A stretch of DNA of 10,962 bases from Ruminococcaceae bacterium UBA2656 (GTDB lineage Bacteria; Bacillota; Clostridia; Oscillospirales; Acutalibacteraceae), in assembly GCA_002359465.1 (NCBI GenBank), contig DENA01000013.1:20413-31374 (forward strand). The letters run 5' to 3'. Shown here one piece after another: positions 1 through 5,944 of this stretch; position 1 is the stretch's first letter; every line of letters starts with the position of its first letter. Made by a program: the position numbers and the translations under genes. The notes under the pieces are model-generated. The model searched no databases. It was not told the DNA's origin and saw nothing but the letters and a program-made list of their open reading frames with translations.

Positions 1-1
1 A

Positions 2-277
2 ACGCTTCTGGAAGCGTATCAGTCCCCGCTGTTCATGCAGTACCGCAAGAATCAGCCGTTTAACCAAAATCATCTGCGCCCCTGTCCCCTGCTTGACAAT
101 CCGGGCAGGCTGACCGATATGGTACAGAAATCCGGCGCAACATCTACGGATATGACACATCCGGAGGACGTAGAGGAATTGAGCGGTAAATGCGTGAACG
201 CGGCGGAAAACTGGGCGCCGGTCGCGGAAAAGCTCTGGGAAGAATCCCATCCCCAGGAACAGAAAAATGCGGGCTGA
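2..277 (+). CDS. Radical SAM protein, C-terminal fragment (gene begins before the window)
   Basis: The reading frame is open from the left edge (position 2) and ends at TGA 275-277, giving 91 residues of a C-terminus. The visible part carries the pattern SPLF-x-x-Y-x-x-x-QPFN, then HLRPCPLLDNP, then a tail around HPEDVEELSGKC and WAPVAEKLW. I associate this arrangement with the region after the radical SAM barrel in a group of clostridial radical SAM proteins, where the Cys in RPCPLLDNP and the later Cys could bind an auxiliary iron-sulfur cluster or zinc. The CxxxCxxC motif that would prove a radical SAM enzyme lies outside the window, so family assignment rests on tail resemblance only and the substrate is unknown. 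An ATG at 35 exists, but the frame continues upstream without a stop and no ribosome site precedes it, so it is an internal Met. A strong terminator follows. Confidence 0.6.
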   Translation, partial: TLLEAYQSPLFMQYRKNQPFNQNHLRPCPLLDNPGRLTDMVQKSGATSTDMTHPEDVEELSGKCVNAAENWAPVAEKLWEESHPQEQKNAG

Positions 278-290
278 CCCGGACGACAGC

Positions 291-329
291 AAAGGCTCTT
301 GCTTTGAAATCAAAGCAAGAGCCTTTTTT
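291..329 (+). terminator. Rho-independent terminator after the radical SAM gene
   Basis: A perfect 16-bp inverted repeat (291-306 with 311-326) closes on an AAAT loop and runs into TTTTTT (324-329). On the plus strand this is a textbook terminator starting 13 bases after the TGA. The minus-strand glycosyltransferase gene ends at 333 and runs into the same hairpin, but its transcript has only three U residues after the stem, so termination that way should be weaker. Confidence 0.9.
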
Positions 330-332
330 CGT

Positions 333-1523
333 TCAGTTCCCGCAGATCAGCGCATAAAGCTTGTTTATTTCGTTTTCATTGGTATAATCGCATTGTGCCA
401 GAGCGAACGAAAATGCGGCGCGCTTTTCCGCATGGAGCAGCAAATCCTCCAGCCCGTTCGCAATGCCCTCGCTGTTCATTGGGACGATCAGGCCGTTTCT
501 GCCGGAATCAATCTGGTCGGAAGCGGTGGAAAAATCGGTGAGCAGAATCGGGCGGCACATGACCATCGCCTCATCCACGGCGATGGATTTCCCTTCAAAC
601 CGGGACGGCTGCAAATAGATATCGCACGCTTTCAAATAGGGATACGGATTGGAGCGTTCTCCCATAAACCGGACATAATCGCCGATATTGAGTTCCCGGG
701 CCATCGCTTCCAGGTTCTCTTTCTCCGGTCCTATCCCGATAATATACCACTTGAAGCGGAGCCCCTTTTCCTTTAACGCAGCGACGGCCGGCATGGCGAG
801 ATCCAGCCCCTTCTGATGGGAAAGGCGGGCAATGGACAGTACGCGCATCCCAATGAAATCATCTTCAAAGTCAGCCGGCTCCTCTGCCATCTGGCGCATA
901 AAGGTGGAAGAGATGATATTGTAGATCACATGAAATTTTTCAGAATATTCCGGGAAAGTATTGTCGAGCGCCGTCTTACAGGATTCGGAAACCGTGCAGA
1001 GCGCGTTCAGTTTCCCGACAAACGCGCGGTCAAATTCCCTGTTCAGACCCATCGCCGTATAGTCCCCATGGATAAAGCCTATTTTATTCGGGCTTTTCAC
1101 CTTCGTCACGGCGTAATAAATCGGCTGTCCCTCCATGAAGGCAATCACCGTGTCATATTCCTTCTGCGAAGGTTTAATAAAGCGCCTTTCTACATTCCAC
1201 ATACGCACCAGACGTTCACCCATGGTACCCCGCAGCCCGGCAAAGCTGACCAGCAGGCGGCAAATCGCTATCAGCGGATGCCCCTTTTTTATCAGGGCAA
1301 AAAAGGCCTGACGGATATTCAGCTTATATTCCGCCGGAAACAGCGGCGGCAAAAGATTTGCTTTAGGGGAAACGCGGCTTAAAAACATACCGTCGTTTGC
1401 AAAAAGCTGAAGGTCCACGTCATAATTCTGATAATCAAGCAAGGAAAGCACGGTGACCAGGCTTTTTTCTATCCCGCCGCTGTGCAGGCTGTAATTAATA
1501 AAAAGAACACGTTTTTTTGCCAT
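333..1523 (-). CDS. Family 4 glycosyltransferase (GT-B fold)
   Basis: A 396-residue GT4-type glycosyltransferase, cytoplasmic or membrane-peripheral, expected to move a sugar from a nucleotide-sugar donor onto a lipid-linked or surface glycan acceptor. The N-terminal Rossmann domain starts with the acceptor-side loop SGGIEKSL (residues 15-22). The C-terminal donor domain begins near residue 227 with IARLSHQKGLD, in which R233 and K238 are the usual phosphate-contacting pair. The GT4 E-x7-E signature is present as E310 and E318 in FEGKSIAVDEA. Length is normal and no membrane segment is evident. The ATG overlaps the TAA of the upstream GT2 gene by one base (TAATG on the minus strand) and has its own GAGGAAG ribosome site, so the two are co-transcribed and probably translationally coupled. 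Donor, acceptor and linkage cannot be read from the sequence. Confidence 0.92.
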   Translation of the reverse strand: MAKKRVLFINYSLHSGGIEKSLVTVLSLLDYQNYDVDLQLFANDGMFLSRVSPKANLLPPLFPAEYKLNIRQAFFALIKKGHPLIAICRLLVSFAGLRGTMGERLVRMWNVERRFIKPSQKEYDTVIAFMEGQPIYYAVTKVKSPNKIGFIHGDYTAMGLNREFDRAFVGKLNALCTVSESCKTALDNTFPEYSEKFHVIYNIISSTFMRQMAEEPADFEDDFIGMRVLSIARLSHQKGLDLAMPAVAALKEKGLRFKWYIIGIGPEKENLEAMARELNIGDYVRFMGERSNPYPYLKACDIYLQPSRFEGKSIAVDEAMVMCRPILLTDFSTASDQIDSGRNGLIVPMNSEGIANGLEDLLLHAEKRAAFSFALAQCDYTNENEINKLYALICGN

Positions 1524-2587
1524 TATTTCTTCCTCGCGTTTTTAAATAACATATTGGAATAAATCCGGTAAAATAGATATACCGCCGGCGTATTTTTCGA
1601 GCGGATCATACGCAAAATGATTCTGTCCGCCCTGGTGCCGTTTTTCAGGTAATCGGAATGCGCAGCCTGCCTGAGTGCCGGATTCCGGAGGATTCCGCGC
1701 ACTTCTCTGTACCGCGCGCCAAAATCAGCCGTATTGCCGGAACTGAAGCAGTTGACGAGCGAAGAATGGGCGGCGCTGCGCAGAAGCCACGCCAGATGGC
1801 GTTCGCCGTACCGGTCGTAAAGATCGTTTTTTTGTAAAAAATCGCGCACAACAGTAAAGCAGGCGGTCATCATCTCCATTTTACGGGGACGGTACCGGGT
1901 GCTTAATGATTCCGGATTATAGCGGTAATGATAGTAAGCTCCCCCTAAAATCAGCACCCTGTCCGTAAGGCAGTGCGCCATGATCGAAACCGGCAGATCC
2001 TCCAGCATGATTTCCTGCTCGTTAAAGTAGGAAAGATGATTTTTCGCAAACCATTCGCGGCGGAAAAATCTGCGCCACGCGCAGCCGAGCATTTCCGTCT
2101 GACGCCATGCGCTGTCCGAGGGATCCGGCCCGATCAGCTCCATGAGCAGGGTGTCCCGCGTTTCCCTGTCAAATGAGGGGAAACTGACCGGCAGTTTGCA
2201 TACGCGATGCTCATCCGCCAGCATGTTTTCGCGTACAAAGTTGAAAACGACCATATCCGCGGCGCATTTTTCTGCGGAGGAATACAAATTCTGAAGCATT
2301 TCAGGGTCAATCCAATCGTCGGCGTCCACAAAAGCCAGATATTTTCCGGTTGCGCGGGCAACGCCGTAATTGCGGGTATCGCCCAGACCTCCGTGGGGTT
2401 TATCCAGCACCACAACCCGCGAATCTTTTTCATAGGCGCGGGCAAGCGAAAGCGAATGATCGGTGGAAGCATCGTTGATTAAAAGAACCTCTATATCCGT
2501 CAGCGTCTGCGTCAAAATGCTTTCGACACACTGCGCCAAATACTTTTCCACATTGTAAACGGGTACGATTACGCTAACTTTTGGCAA
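1523..2587 (-). CDS. Family 2 glycosyltransferase (GT-A fold), TTG start
   Basis: A 354-residue GT2 enzyme, inverting and metal-dependent by family. The N-terminal GT-A domain shows VSVIVPVYNVEKYL (4-17), the nucleotide-binding N38-D39, and the DxD motif as D88-A89-D90 in AFVDADDWID. E196-D197 in IMLEDLPV fits the catalytic-base position of the family. The C-terminal 130 residues are helical and Arg-rich, a common variable tail in surface-polysaccharide transferases. It is the first gene of a two-gene minus-strand operon with the GT4 at 333-1523. The start codon is TTG (2585-2587), chosen because a near-perfect AGGAGGT lies six bases upstream and because residues 4-12 form the universally conserved first strand. 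Likely role: sugar addition to capsule, teichoic-type polymer or another cell-surface glycan; the exact substrate is unknown. Confidence 0.92.
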   Translation of the reverse strand: MPKVSVIVPVYNVEKYLAQCVESILTQTLTDIEVLLINDASTDHSLSLARAYEKDSRVVVLDKPHGGLGDTRNYGVARATGKYLAFVDADDWIDPEMLQNLYSSAEKCAADMVVFNFVRENMLADEHRVCKLPVSFPSFDRETRDTLLMELIGPDPSDSAWRQTEMLGCAWRRFFRREWFAKNHLSYFNEQEIMLEDLPVSIMAHCLTDRVLILGGAYYHYRYNPESLSTRYRPRKMEMMTACFTVVRDFLQKNDLYDRYGERHLAWLLRSAAHSSLVNCFSSGNTADFGARYREVRGILRNPALRQAAHSDYLKNGTRADRIILRMIRSKNTPAVYLFYRIYSNMLFKNARKK

Positions 2588-2600
2588 AATCAGACCTCCT
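2585..2600 (-). promoter_or_regulatory. Strong ribosome binding site fixing a TTG start
   Basis: On the minus strand AGGAGGT (2594-2600) is separated by six bases from TTG (2585-2587). No ATG or GTG lies in frame at this spacing. The weak start codon is paired with a very strong Shine-Dalgarno sequence, which supports TTG as the true initiation codon. Confidence 0.85.
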
Positions 2601-2608
2601 TAATTTCT

Positions 2609-2643
2609 CCGGAGACAGTCAAAGCATGGATTGACTGTACCGG
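2609..2643 (-). promoter_or_regulatory. Leader hairpin upstream of the glycosyltransferase operon
   Basis: ACAGTCAA (2615-2622) and TTGACTGT (2631-2638) are perfect inverted arms around an 8-base loop. The stem can extend through CCGG (2609-2612) with CCGG (2640-2643) across a small bulge, giving about 12 pairs. On the minus-strand transcript it ends some 8 bases before the AGGAGGT site. There is no U-run after it, so it is not a canonical terminator. A role in translation control, or as a protein-binding palindrome, is inference. Confidence 0.4.
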
Positions 2644-2729
2644 GCATCCGTTGGAATCGCCTCGGCCGAACCGGTCAGAATCCGGCGAACAAGCGGCTTT
2701 GGCATGATTTACTTATAAAAATACATCTT

Positions 2730-2758
2730 ATAATACCATTTTTTGTGAACCAATACAA
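2730..2758 (-). promoter_or_regulatory. Promoter for the GT2-GT4 operon
   Basis: Minus strand: -35 TTGTAT (2753-2758), 17-base spacer, -10 TATTAT (2730-2735) preceded by TGG, i.e. an extended -10. The -10 matches the sigma-A consensus at five of six positions, the -35 at three of six. It predicts a leader of about 135 bases before the TTG start, long enough to hold the hairpin at 2609-2643. Confidence 0.5.
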
Positions 2759-2778
2759 GATTATTTTGTAGTACCTTG

Positions 2779-2807
2779 TTGAAATGCAGCATTTTGTATG
2801 CTATTCT
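2779..2807 (+). promoter_or_regulatory. Promoter for the divergent GT4 gene
   Basis: Plus strand: -35 TTGAAA (2779-2784), 17-base spacer, -10 TATTCT (2802-2807) with TGC directly before it (extended -10). It lies in an AT-rich stretch, 39 bases before the ATG at 2846. An AGGAGG ribosome site (2830-2835) lies between them. Confidence 0.55.
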
Positions 2808-2845
2808 TTTATATATTTATATATTAATCAGGAGGCTATTTTCAG

Positions 2846-4096
2846 ATGAAGGACTGCCTGGTGTTTTTGACAAAAGCATTTCCTTTTGATAAAGGGGAAG
2901 AATTTATAGAGGGCGAACTCCCTTTTCTTGCAAAAGCATTTGATCAGGTGATTATTCTCGCAACAAGCACCGCCGACCACCCCGTACAGACCAGAAGTGT
3001 TCCCGAAAACGTGCGCGTCCACAACATCTGCGCATCCAGAGTCAAGCGTTGTCTTGCAGGCGCAATGGCAAGGCAGTTTCCTTTCCAGGACTATAAGGGC
3101 TATTCCGGAAAAGACGAGCGGCAGGCCGTAAAGGGTTCGCCAAAAAAGAAGCTGTATCTGAGTTATTTTATCGCGAAATCGGAAATTGTGTACGATGAAG
3201 CGGTAAAAATCCTTGCCCAGTATTCTCTTCAGCAATACGACGGGGTAACGTTTTACAGCTATTGGTTTTATGACGTCGCCATGGCGGCGGTCAGGCTGAA
3301 ACGGTACTGCCAGTCAAGAGCCAGACTTGCCGTCTGCCGCGCACACGGCTATGATCTTTACGCCTACAGGAATTCGATGAATTACCTGCCTTTACGGCAT
3401 TACATTTTAAAGAACATAGACAAGGTATACCCCTGCTCCCAGGACGGGAGCGATTACCTGATCAATTTGTATCCGGACTACCGCGGTAAAATACAGACCG
3501 CCTACCTTGGAACACGTGACTGCGGAACGTCAGAAGCAGGCGGCTGCCCTTTCCACATTGTAAGCTGCTGCCATATCGTTCCGCTCAAACGAGTGGACCT
3601 GCTTGCAAAGTCGTTAAGCATGCTGAACGGCAGCGGCCTCCGGTTGAAGTGGACGCATTTTGGTGGCGGCGCCGCACTGGAAGAACTGAAAACATACGCG
3701 GCGGAAAATTTGCAGTTTATGAAATGTGAATTTAAAGGAGAAGTCAGGAATGCCGATCTGATGGAATATTACAAAAAAAATCCTGTCGATCTCTTTGTCA
3801 ACACCAGCAGTACCGAGGGCCTTCCGGTCAGCATTATGGAAGCCTGTTCGTTCGGAATCCCCGCCGTCGCTACCAATGTGGGCGGAACCGGGGAGATTGT
3901 ACGGGACGGTGAAACCGGCTTGCTGATTGAAGCTGACTTTACGCCGGACAGGCTGGCCGCGGCTATTCGGTCCGTTGCAGAGATGCCGGATGAAAAAATA
4001 CGGAAGCTTCGTCAAAACTGCCGTTCAGCATATCTGAACACTTTTTGCGCAGACGATAATTTCGCAAAATTCGCGCAGCAGATCAGGCCGTTATAA
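2846..4096 (+). CDS. Family 4 glycosyltransferase (GT-B fold), divergent
   Basis: A 416-residue GT4-type glycosyltransferase. The N-terminus (LVFLTKAFPFDKGEEFIEGE, 5-24) matches the first strand and loop of GT4 enzymes that act on surface glycans. The donor domain starts near residue 236 with HIVSCCHIVPLKRVD, where K248-R249 lie in the phosphate-binding position. The E-x7-E motif is E324 and E332 in EGLPVSIMEA, followed by GIPAVATNVGGTGEIV, typical of the family. The start has AGGAGG (2830-2835) ten bases upstream. It is transcribed away from the GT2-GT4 operon out of a shared 258-base region, which suggests one glycan pathway, although the acceptor is unknown. It is not a close duplicate of the GT4 at 333-1523: only the family motifs are alike. 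A GC-rich hairpin terminator closes the unit. Confidence 0.92.
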   Translation: MKDCLVFLTKAFPFDKGEEFIEGELPFLAKAFDQVIILATSTADHPVQTRSVPENVRVHNICASRVKRCLAGAMARQFPFQDYKGYSGKDERQAVKGSPKKKLYLSYFIAKSEIVYDEAVKILAQYSLQQYDGVTFYSYWFYDVAMAAVRLKRYCQSRARLAVCRAHGYDLYAYRNSMNYLPLRHYILKNIDKVYPCSQDGSDYLINLYPDYRGKIQTAYLGTRDCGTSEAGGCPFHIVSCCHIVPLKRVDLLAKSLSMLNGSGLRLKWTHFGGGAALEELKTYAAENLQFMKCEFKGEVRNADLMEYYKKNPVDLFVNTSSTEGLPVSIMEACSFGIPAVATNVGGTGEIVRDGETGLLIEADFTPDRLAAAIRSVAEMPDEKIRKLRQNCRSAYLNTFCADDNFAKFAQQIRPL

Positions 4097-4107
4097 AAAT
4101 GATTGTC

Positions 4108-4147
4108 CACAGCCCCGGCTGATTTTCAGCCGGGGCTGTGTCTGTTT
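4108..4147 (+). terminator. Hairpin terminator after the divergent GT4 gene
   Basis: A perfect 14-bp GC-rich stem (4108-4121 with 4127-4140) with ATTTT loop, beginning 11 bases after the TAA, followed by the moderately U-rich TCTGTTT. The stem is very stable; the tail is imperfect. Confidence 0.75.
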
Positions 4148-4157
4148 CGCCAAAAAT

Positions 4158-4186
4158 GAATAAGCCGCCGCAGGAAGCTCATACTA
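4158..4186 (+). promoter_or_regulatory. Possible sigma-G (forespore) type promoter before the DUF421 gene
   Basis: GAATA (4158-4162) and CATACTA (4180-4186) are separated by 17 bases. The Bacillus sigma-G consensus is roughly GMATR, 18 bases, CATNMTA, so both elements match and the spacer is one base short. No good sigma-A promoter is visible between the preceding terminator (ending near 4147) and the ATG at 4203. A start about seven bases after the -10 would place the cap near 4193 and leave a leader of only about ten bases. The short motif could occur by chance. Confidence 0.35.
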
Positions 4187-4202
4187 TCTGCGGTGATTAA
4201 AA

Positions 4203-4880
4203 ATGACAATTTCATTTATAAGGACCTTGCTGCTCTACATAGTCATTATTGTAGCGGTAAGGCTGATGGGAAAAAGACAAATCAGCGAACTGCAGACAAG
4301 CGAGCTCGTTGTAACCCTGCTGATTTCCGATATTGCGGCTATTCCGATGCAGGACACGGGGCAGCCGCTTGCAAGCGGATTTATTCCCATCGCGGTGCTT
4401 GTGATGTGCGAAATCGTCATCTCCGCACTGATGCTGAAAAGCTCAAAATTCCGCAAAATGATCTGCGGCAGGCCTCTGATCGTCATCAACGACGGGAAAG
4501 TCGACCAGAAAGAAATGCGCCGGCTCCGCATGAGCACCGAGGACCTTGCGGAACAGCTCCGGCAGAAAAATGTGTTCAGCATTGAGGACGTCGCCTACGC
4601 GATTGTTGAGACGAACGGAAAAATGAGTGTAATTAAAAAACCGGACAAGGAGCAGCCTACCGCCGGGATGCTGGGTGTGGCGCTTCCGGATACGGGGATT
4701 GAAACCGTCGTCATCAGCGACGGCGTCATCTCCGATTTTTCCCTTCAGCTGTGCAATAAGAGCCGCGATTGGCTGGATGGCGTCCTGCGGGGAAAAAACA
4801 CCCACGCGGATCAGATTTTTATTATGACGGCGAACCGAAAAGGAGATTTCAATATTATCAAGAAGGATGACAAAAAATGA
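4203..4880 (+). CDS. DUF421 (YetF-like) membrane protein
   Basis: A 225-residue protein of the DUF421/YetF family. Three hydrophobic segments sit at about residues 4-21, 35-50 and 60-78. The conserved stretch GKRQISELQTSELVVTLLIS (23-42) lies between the first and second. A soluble C-terminal domain starts near RPLIVINDGKV (90-100), contains the family-typical L-R-M-S-x-x-D-L-x-x-x-L-R-Q-K pattern (108-122), and ends in a lysine-rich tail. Molecular function is unknown in the family; several members occur in spore-formers, and one has been connected with spore heat resistance. The ribosome site is weak (GGTGAT, 4192-4197). TGA 4878-4880 overlaps the next ATG, so expression with the DUF4363 gene is coupled. 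A sigma-G-like motif lies upstream. Family assignment is firm, role is open. Confidence 0.9.
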   Translation: MTISFIRTLLLYIVIIVAVRLMGKRQISELQTSELVVTLLISDIAAIPMQDTGQPLASGFIPIAVLVMCEIVISALMLKSSKFRKMICGRPLIVINDGKVDQKEMRRLRMSTEDLAEQLRQKNVFSIEDVAYAIVETNGKMSVIKKPDKEQPTAGMLGVALPDTGIETVVISDGVISDFSLQLCNKSRDWLDGVLRGKNTHADQIFIMTANRKGDFNIIKKDDKK

Positions 4881-5257
4881 AGCGTTTATGGGCTTCTGCT
4901 ATTATATTGGTTTTGCTCATATCAGTATGCATTTATGGGACAGTCACGACCAAAAAAGTGACGGAGCAAATGACTCAGACCATTTTAAGCGCCAGGCAGG
5001 CGGCGGAGGCAGGCGATCTTGCCACAGCCCGCAAACTAAGCGAAAAAGCGGCGGACGACTGGCACAACTATCATGAGATTCTCTGCACTTTCATGCCCCA
5101 TGCACAGCTGGAATCCATTGACCAGACACTCTCCGGGCTGCCCATGCTCAGCTACTTTGAAGGAACCGACCAGTTTGGGGCGGACTGTGACCGGAGTATT
5201 ACACAAATTATGTATTTAAATGAGTCCCAGCTTCCCAGTATTGCAAACATCTTATAA
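4877..5257 (+). CDS. DUF4363 family membrane-anchored protein
   Basis: A 126-residue protein with a short N-terminal membrane segment (about residues 4-22), probably a signal anchor with the rest outside the cytoplasm or in the spore intermembrane space. The remainder is mainly helical. It shows the DUF4363-type pattern: a helix with repeated Ala and Lys (39-60), then W62, then LCTFMPHAQLESID (69-82), then LPMLSYFEGTDQFGADCDRS. C70 and C104 are the Cys residues outside the membrane. DUF4363 genes typically sit directly after DUF421 genes in clostridia, and here ATG 4877-4879 overlaps the DUF421 stop (ATGA), with AAGGA a few bases upstream. A partner or accessory subunit for the DUF421 protein is the natural inference. 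No biochemical function is known to me. Confidence 0.85.
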   Translation: MKRLWASAIILVLLISVCIYGTVTTKKVTEQMTQTILSARQAAEAGDLATARKLSEKAADDWHNYHEILCTFMPHAQLESIDQTLSGLPMLSYFEGTDQFGADCDRSITQIMYLNESQLPSIANIL

Positions 5258-5287
5258 AAGACGGCGGCAGGAAAATTCCTGCCGCCG
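5255..5287 (-). terminator. Shared hairpin terminator between DUF4363 and nrdR
   Basis: CGGCGGCAGGA (5262-5272) pairs with TCCTGCCGCCG (5277-5287) around a 4-base loop. On the minus strand the stem is followed by TCTTTTAT, a usable U-run, so it terminates nrdR, which ends at 5301. The convergent plus-strand pair ending at 5257 meets the same stem but has a poor U-tract after it. Confidence 0.75.
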
Positions 5288-5300
5288 AAGCTGTATTCTT

Positions 5301-5759
5301 TCAGGATTTATTTTTGATCATCCTGTTTAATTCGTCCATAAACGTATTGATATCCTTAAACTGACGGTAAACCGAAGCAAAACGGACATAAGCCACCTCG
5401 TCGACATCCTTCAGCTTTTCCATGGCGTATTTGCCGATCAAGCTGGAAGGAACCTCGCGGTCAAGCGAGTTCTGAAGCATATTTTCAATTTCGTCGACAA
5501 TCCGTTCCAGCGTGTCAATGGACACGAGCCGTTTTTCACAGGCACGCAGAAGACCGTTCAGGAGCTTGTTGCGGTCAAAGGTTTCGCGTGATTTATCCTT
5601 TTTTATCACAACAATGGGCACCGTCTCAATTACCTCATAGGTTGTGAAGCGTTTGGCGCATTTTAAGCATTCCCTGCGCCGCCGAATCCGCTCTCCTTCA
5701 TCGGTCGGGCGGGAGTCAATCACTTTTGACTCTTCATGGCCGCAATACGGGCACCGCAT
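5301..5759 (-). CDS. nrdR: Transcriptional repressor NrdR
   Basis: A 152-residue protein of the normal NrdR length. The N-terminal zinc ribbon carries C3, C6, C31 and C34 in MRCPYCG and ECLKCAKRF, with the conserved [10 protein letters not shown] (13-22) and RIRRRREC (24-31) between them. The ATP-cone domain spans about 49-139, including [16 protein letters not shown] (51-66) and the end motif [13 protein letters not shown] (122-134). NrdR binds ATP/dATP through the cone and represses ribonucleotide reductase genes by binding paired NrdR boxes. No ribonucleotide reductase gene is in the window, so its targets lie elsewhere. The start is supported by GAGGTGAT about six bases before the ATG. 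Its own promoter is at 5792-5821 and a hairpin terminator follows. It is a single-gene unit. Confidence 0.98.
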   Translation of the reverse strand: MRCPYCGHEESKVIDSRPTDEGERIRRRRECLKCAKRFTTYEVIETVPIVVIKKDKSRETFDRNKLLNGLLRACEKRLVSIDTLERIVDEIENMLQNSLDREVPSSLIGKYAMEKLKDVDEVAYVRFASVYRQFKDINTFMDELNRMIKNKS

Positions 5760-5791
5760 TGTAAGATCACCTCTAACAAATAATTTGTATA

Positions 5792-5821
5792 ATTATAACA
5801 TATTTTGTCTGTGATTATCAA
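5792..5821 (-). promoter_or_regulatory. Sigma-A promoter of nrdR
   Basis: Minus strand: -35 TTGATA (5816-5821), 18-base spacer, perfect -10 TATAAT (5792-5797) preceded by TGT (extended -10). It lies 33 bases before the ATG, with GAGGTGAT between. Confidence 0.75.
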
Positions 5822-5839
5822 GTATTTATCGAACAAATA

Positions 5840-5944
5840 TTAACCGACCAGGCAGTCTACCACCGCTTTTGCGCGCCGCAGTTCCTCCAACTCCCCGAAA
5901 TTGCGCCGATAGACCTCAATAATCAGATCCCCGTCATAGCAAAA
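5840..5944 (-). pseudogene. Detached C-terminal tail of the sugar phosphate isomerase/epimerase
   Basis: Directly after the TAA at 5945-5947 the same minus-strand frame stays open for 34 codons and ends at TAA 5840-5842. It reads FCYDGDLIIEVYRRNF, then GELEELRRAKAVVDCLVG. The YDGDLIIEVYR part is the typical last beta-strand of TIM-barrel sugar phosphate isomerases/epimerases, and its Glu is normally the fourth metal ligand. The tail has no plausible start or ribosome site of its own. It makes sense only as the continuation of the gene at 5945-6625; joined, the product would be 261 codons, the usual family length. The sequence shows a nonsense change, a sequencing error, or a read-through site, and cannot by itself say which. 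Confidence 0.8.

Noticed and set aside
267..776. Plus-strand open frame of 169 codons opposite the GT4 gene
   Set aside because: It lies antisense to a strongly supported glycosyltransferase, its start is followed by the terminator hairpin, and the translation has no family resemblance.
816..1382. Plus-strand open frame of 188 codons
   Set aside because: Antisense shadow of the same GT4 gene; no ribosome site and a low-complexity, Arg/His-rich translation.
2871..2941. Exact 11-base direct repeat CAAAAGCATTT spaced 60 bases apart
   Set aside because: Both copies are inside the GT4 coding sequence in the same frame and encode the related peptides TKAF and AKAF; explained by the protein sequence.
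4166..4195. Inverted repeat CCGCAG/CTGCGG just before the DUF421 start that could hide the ribosome site
   Set aside because: If the sigma-G-like promoter is used, transcription starts near 4193, so the left arm would not be in the RNA; the stem is short with a 14-base loop. Kept only as a possibility if an upstream start is mapped.
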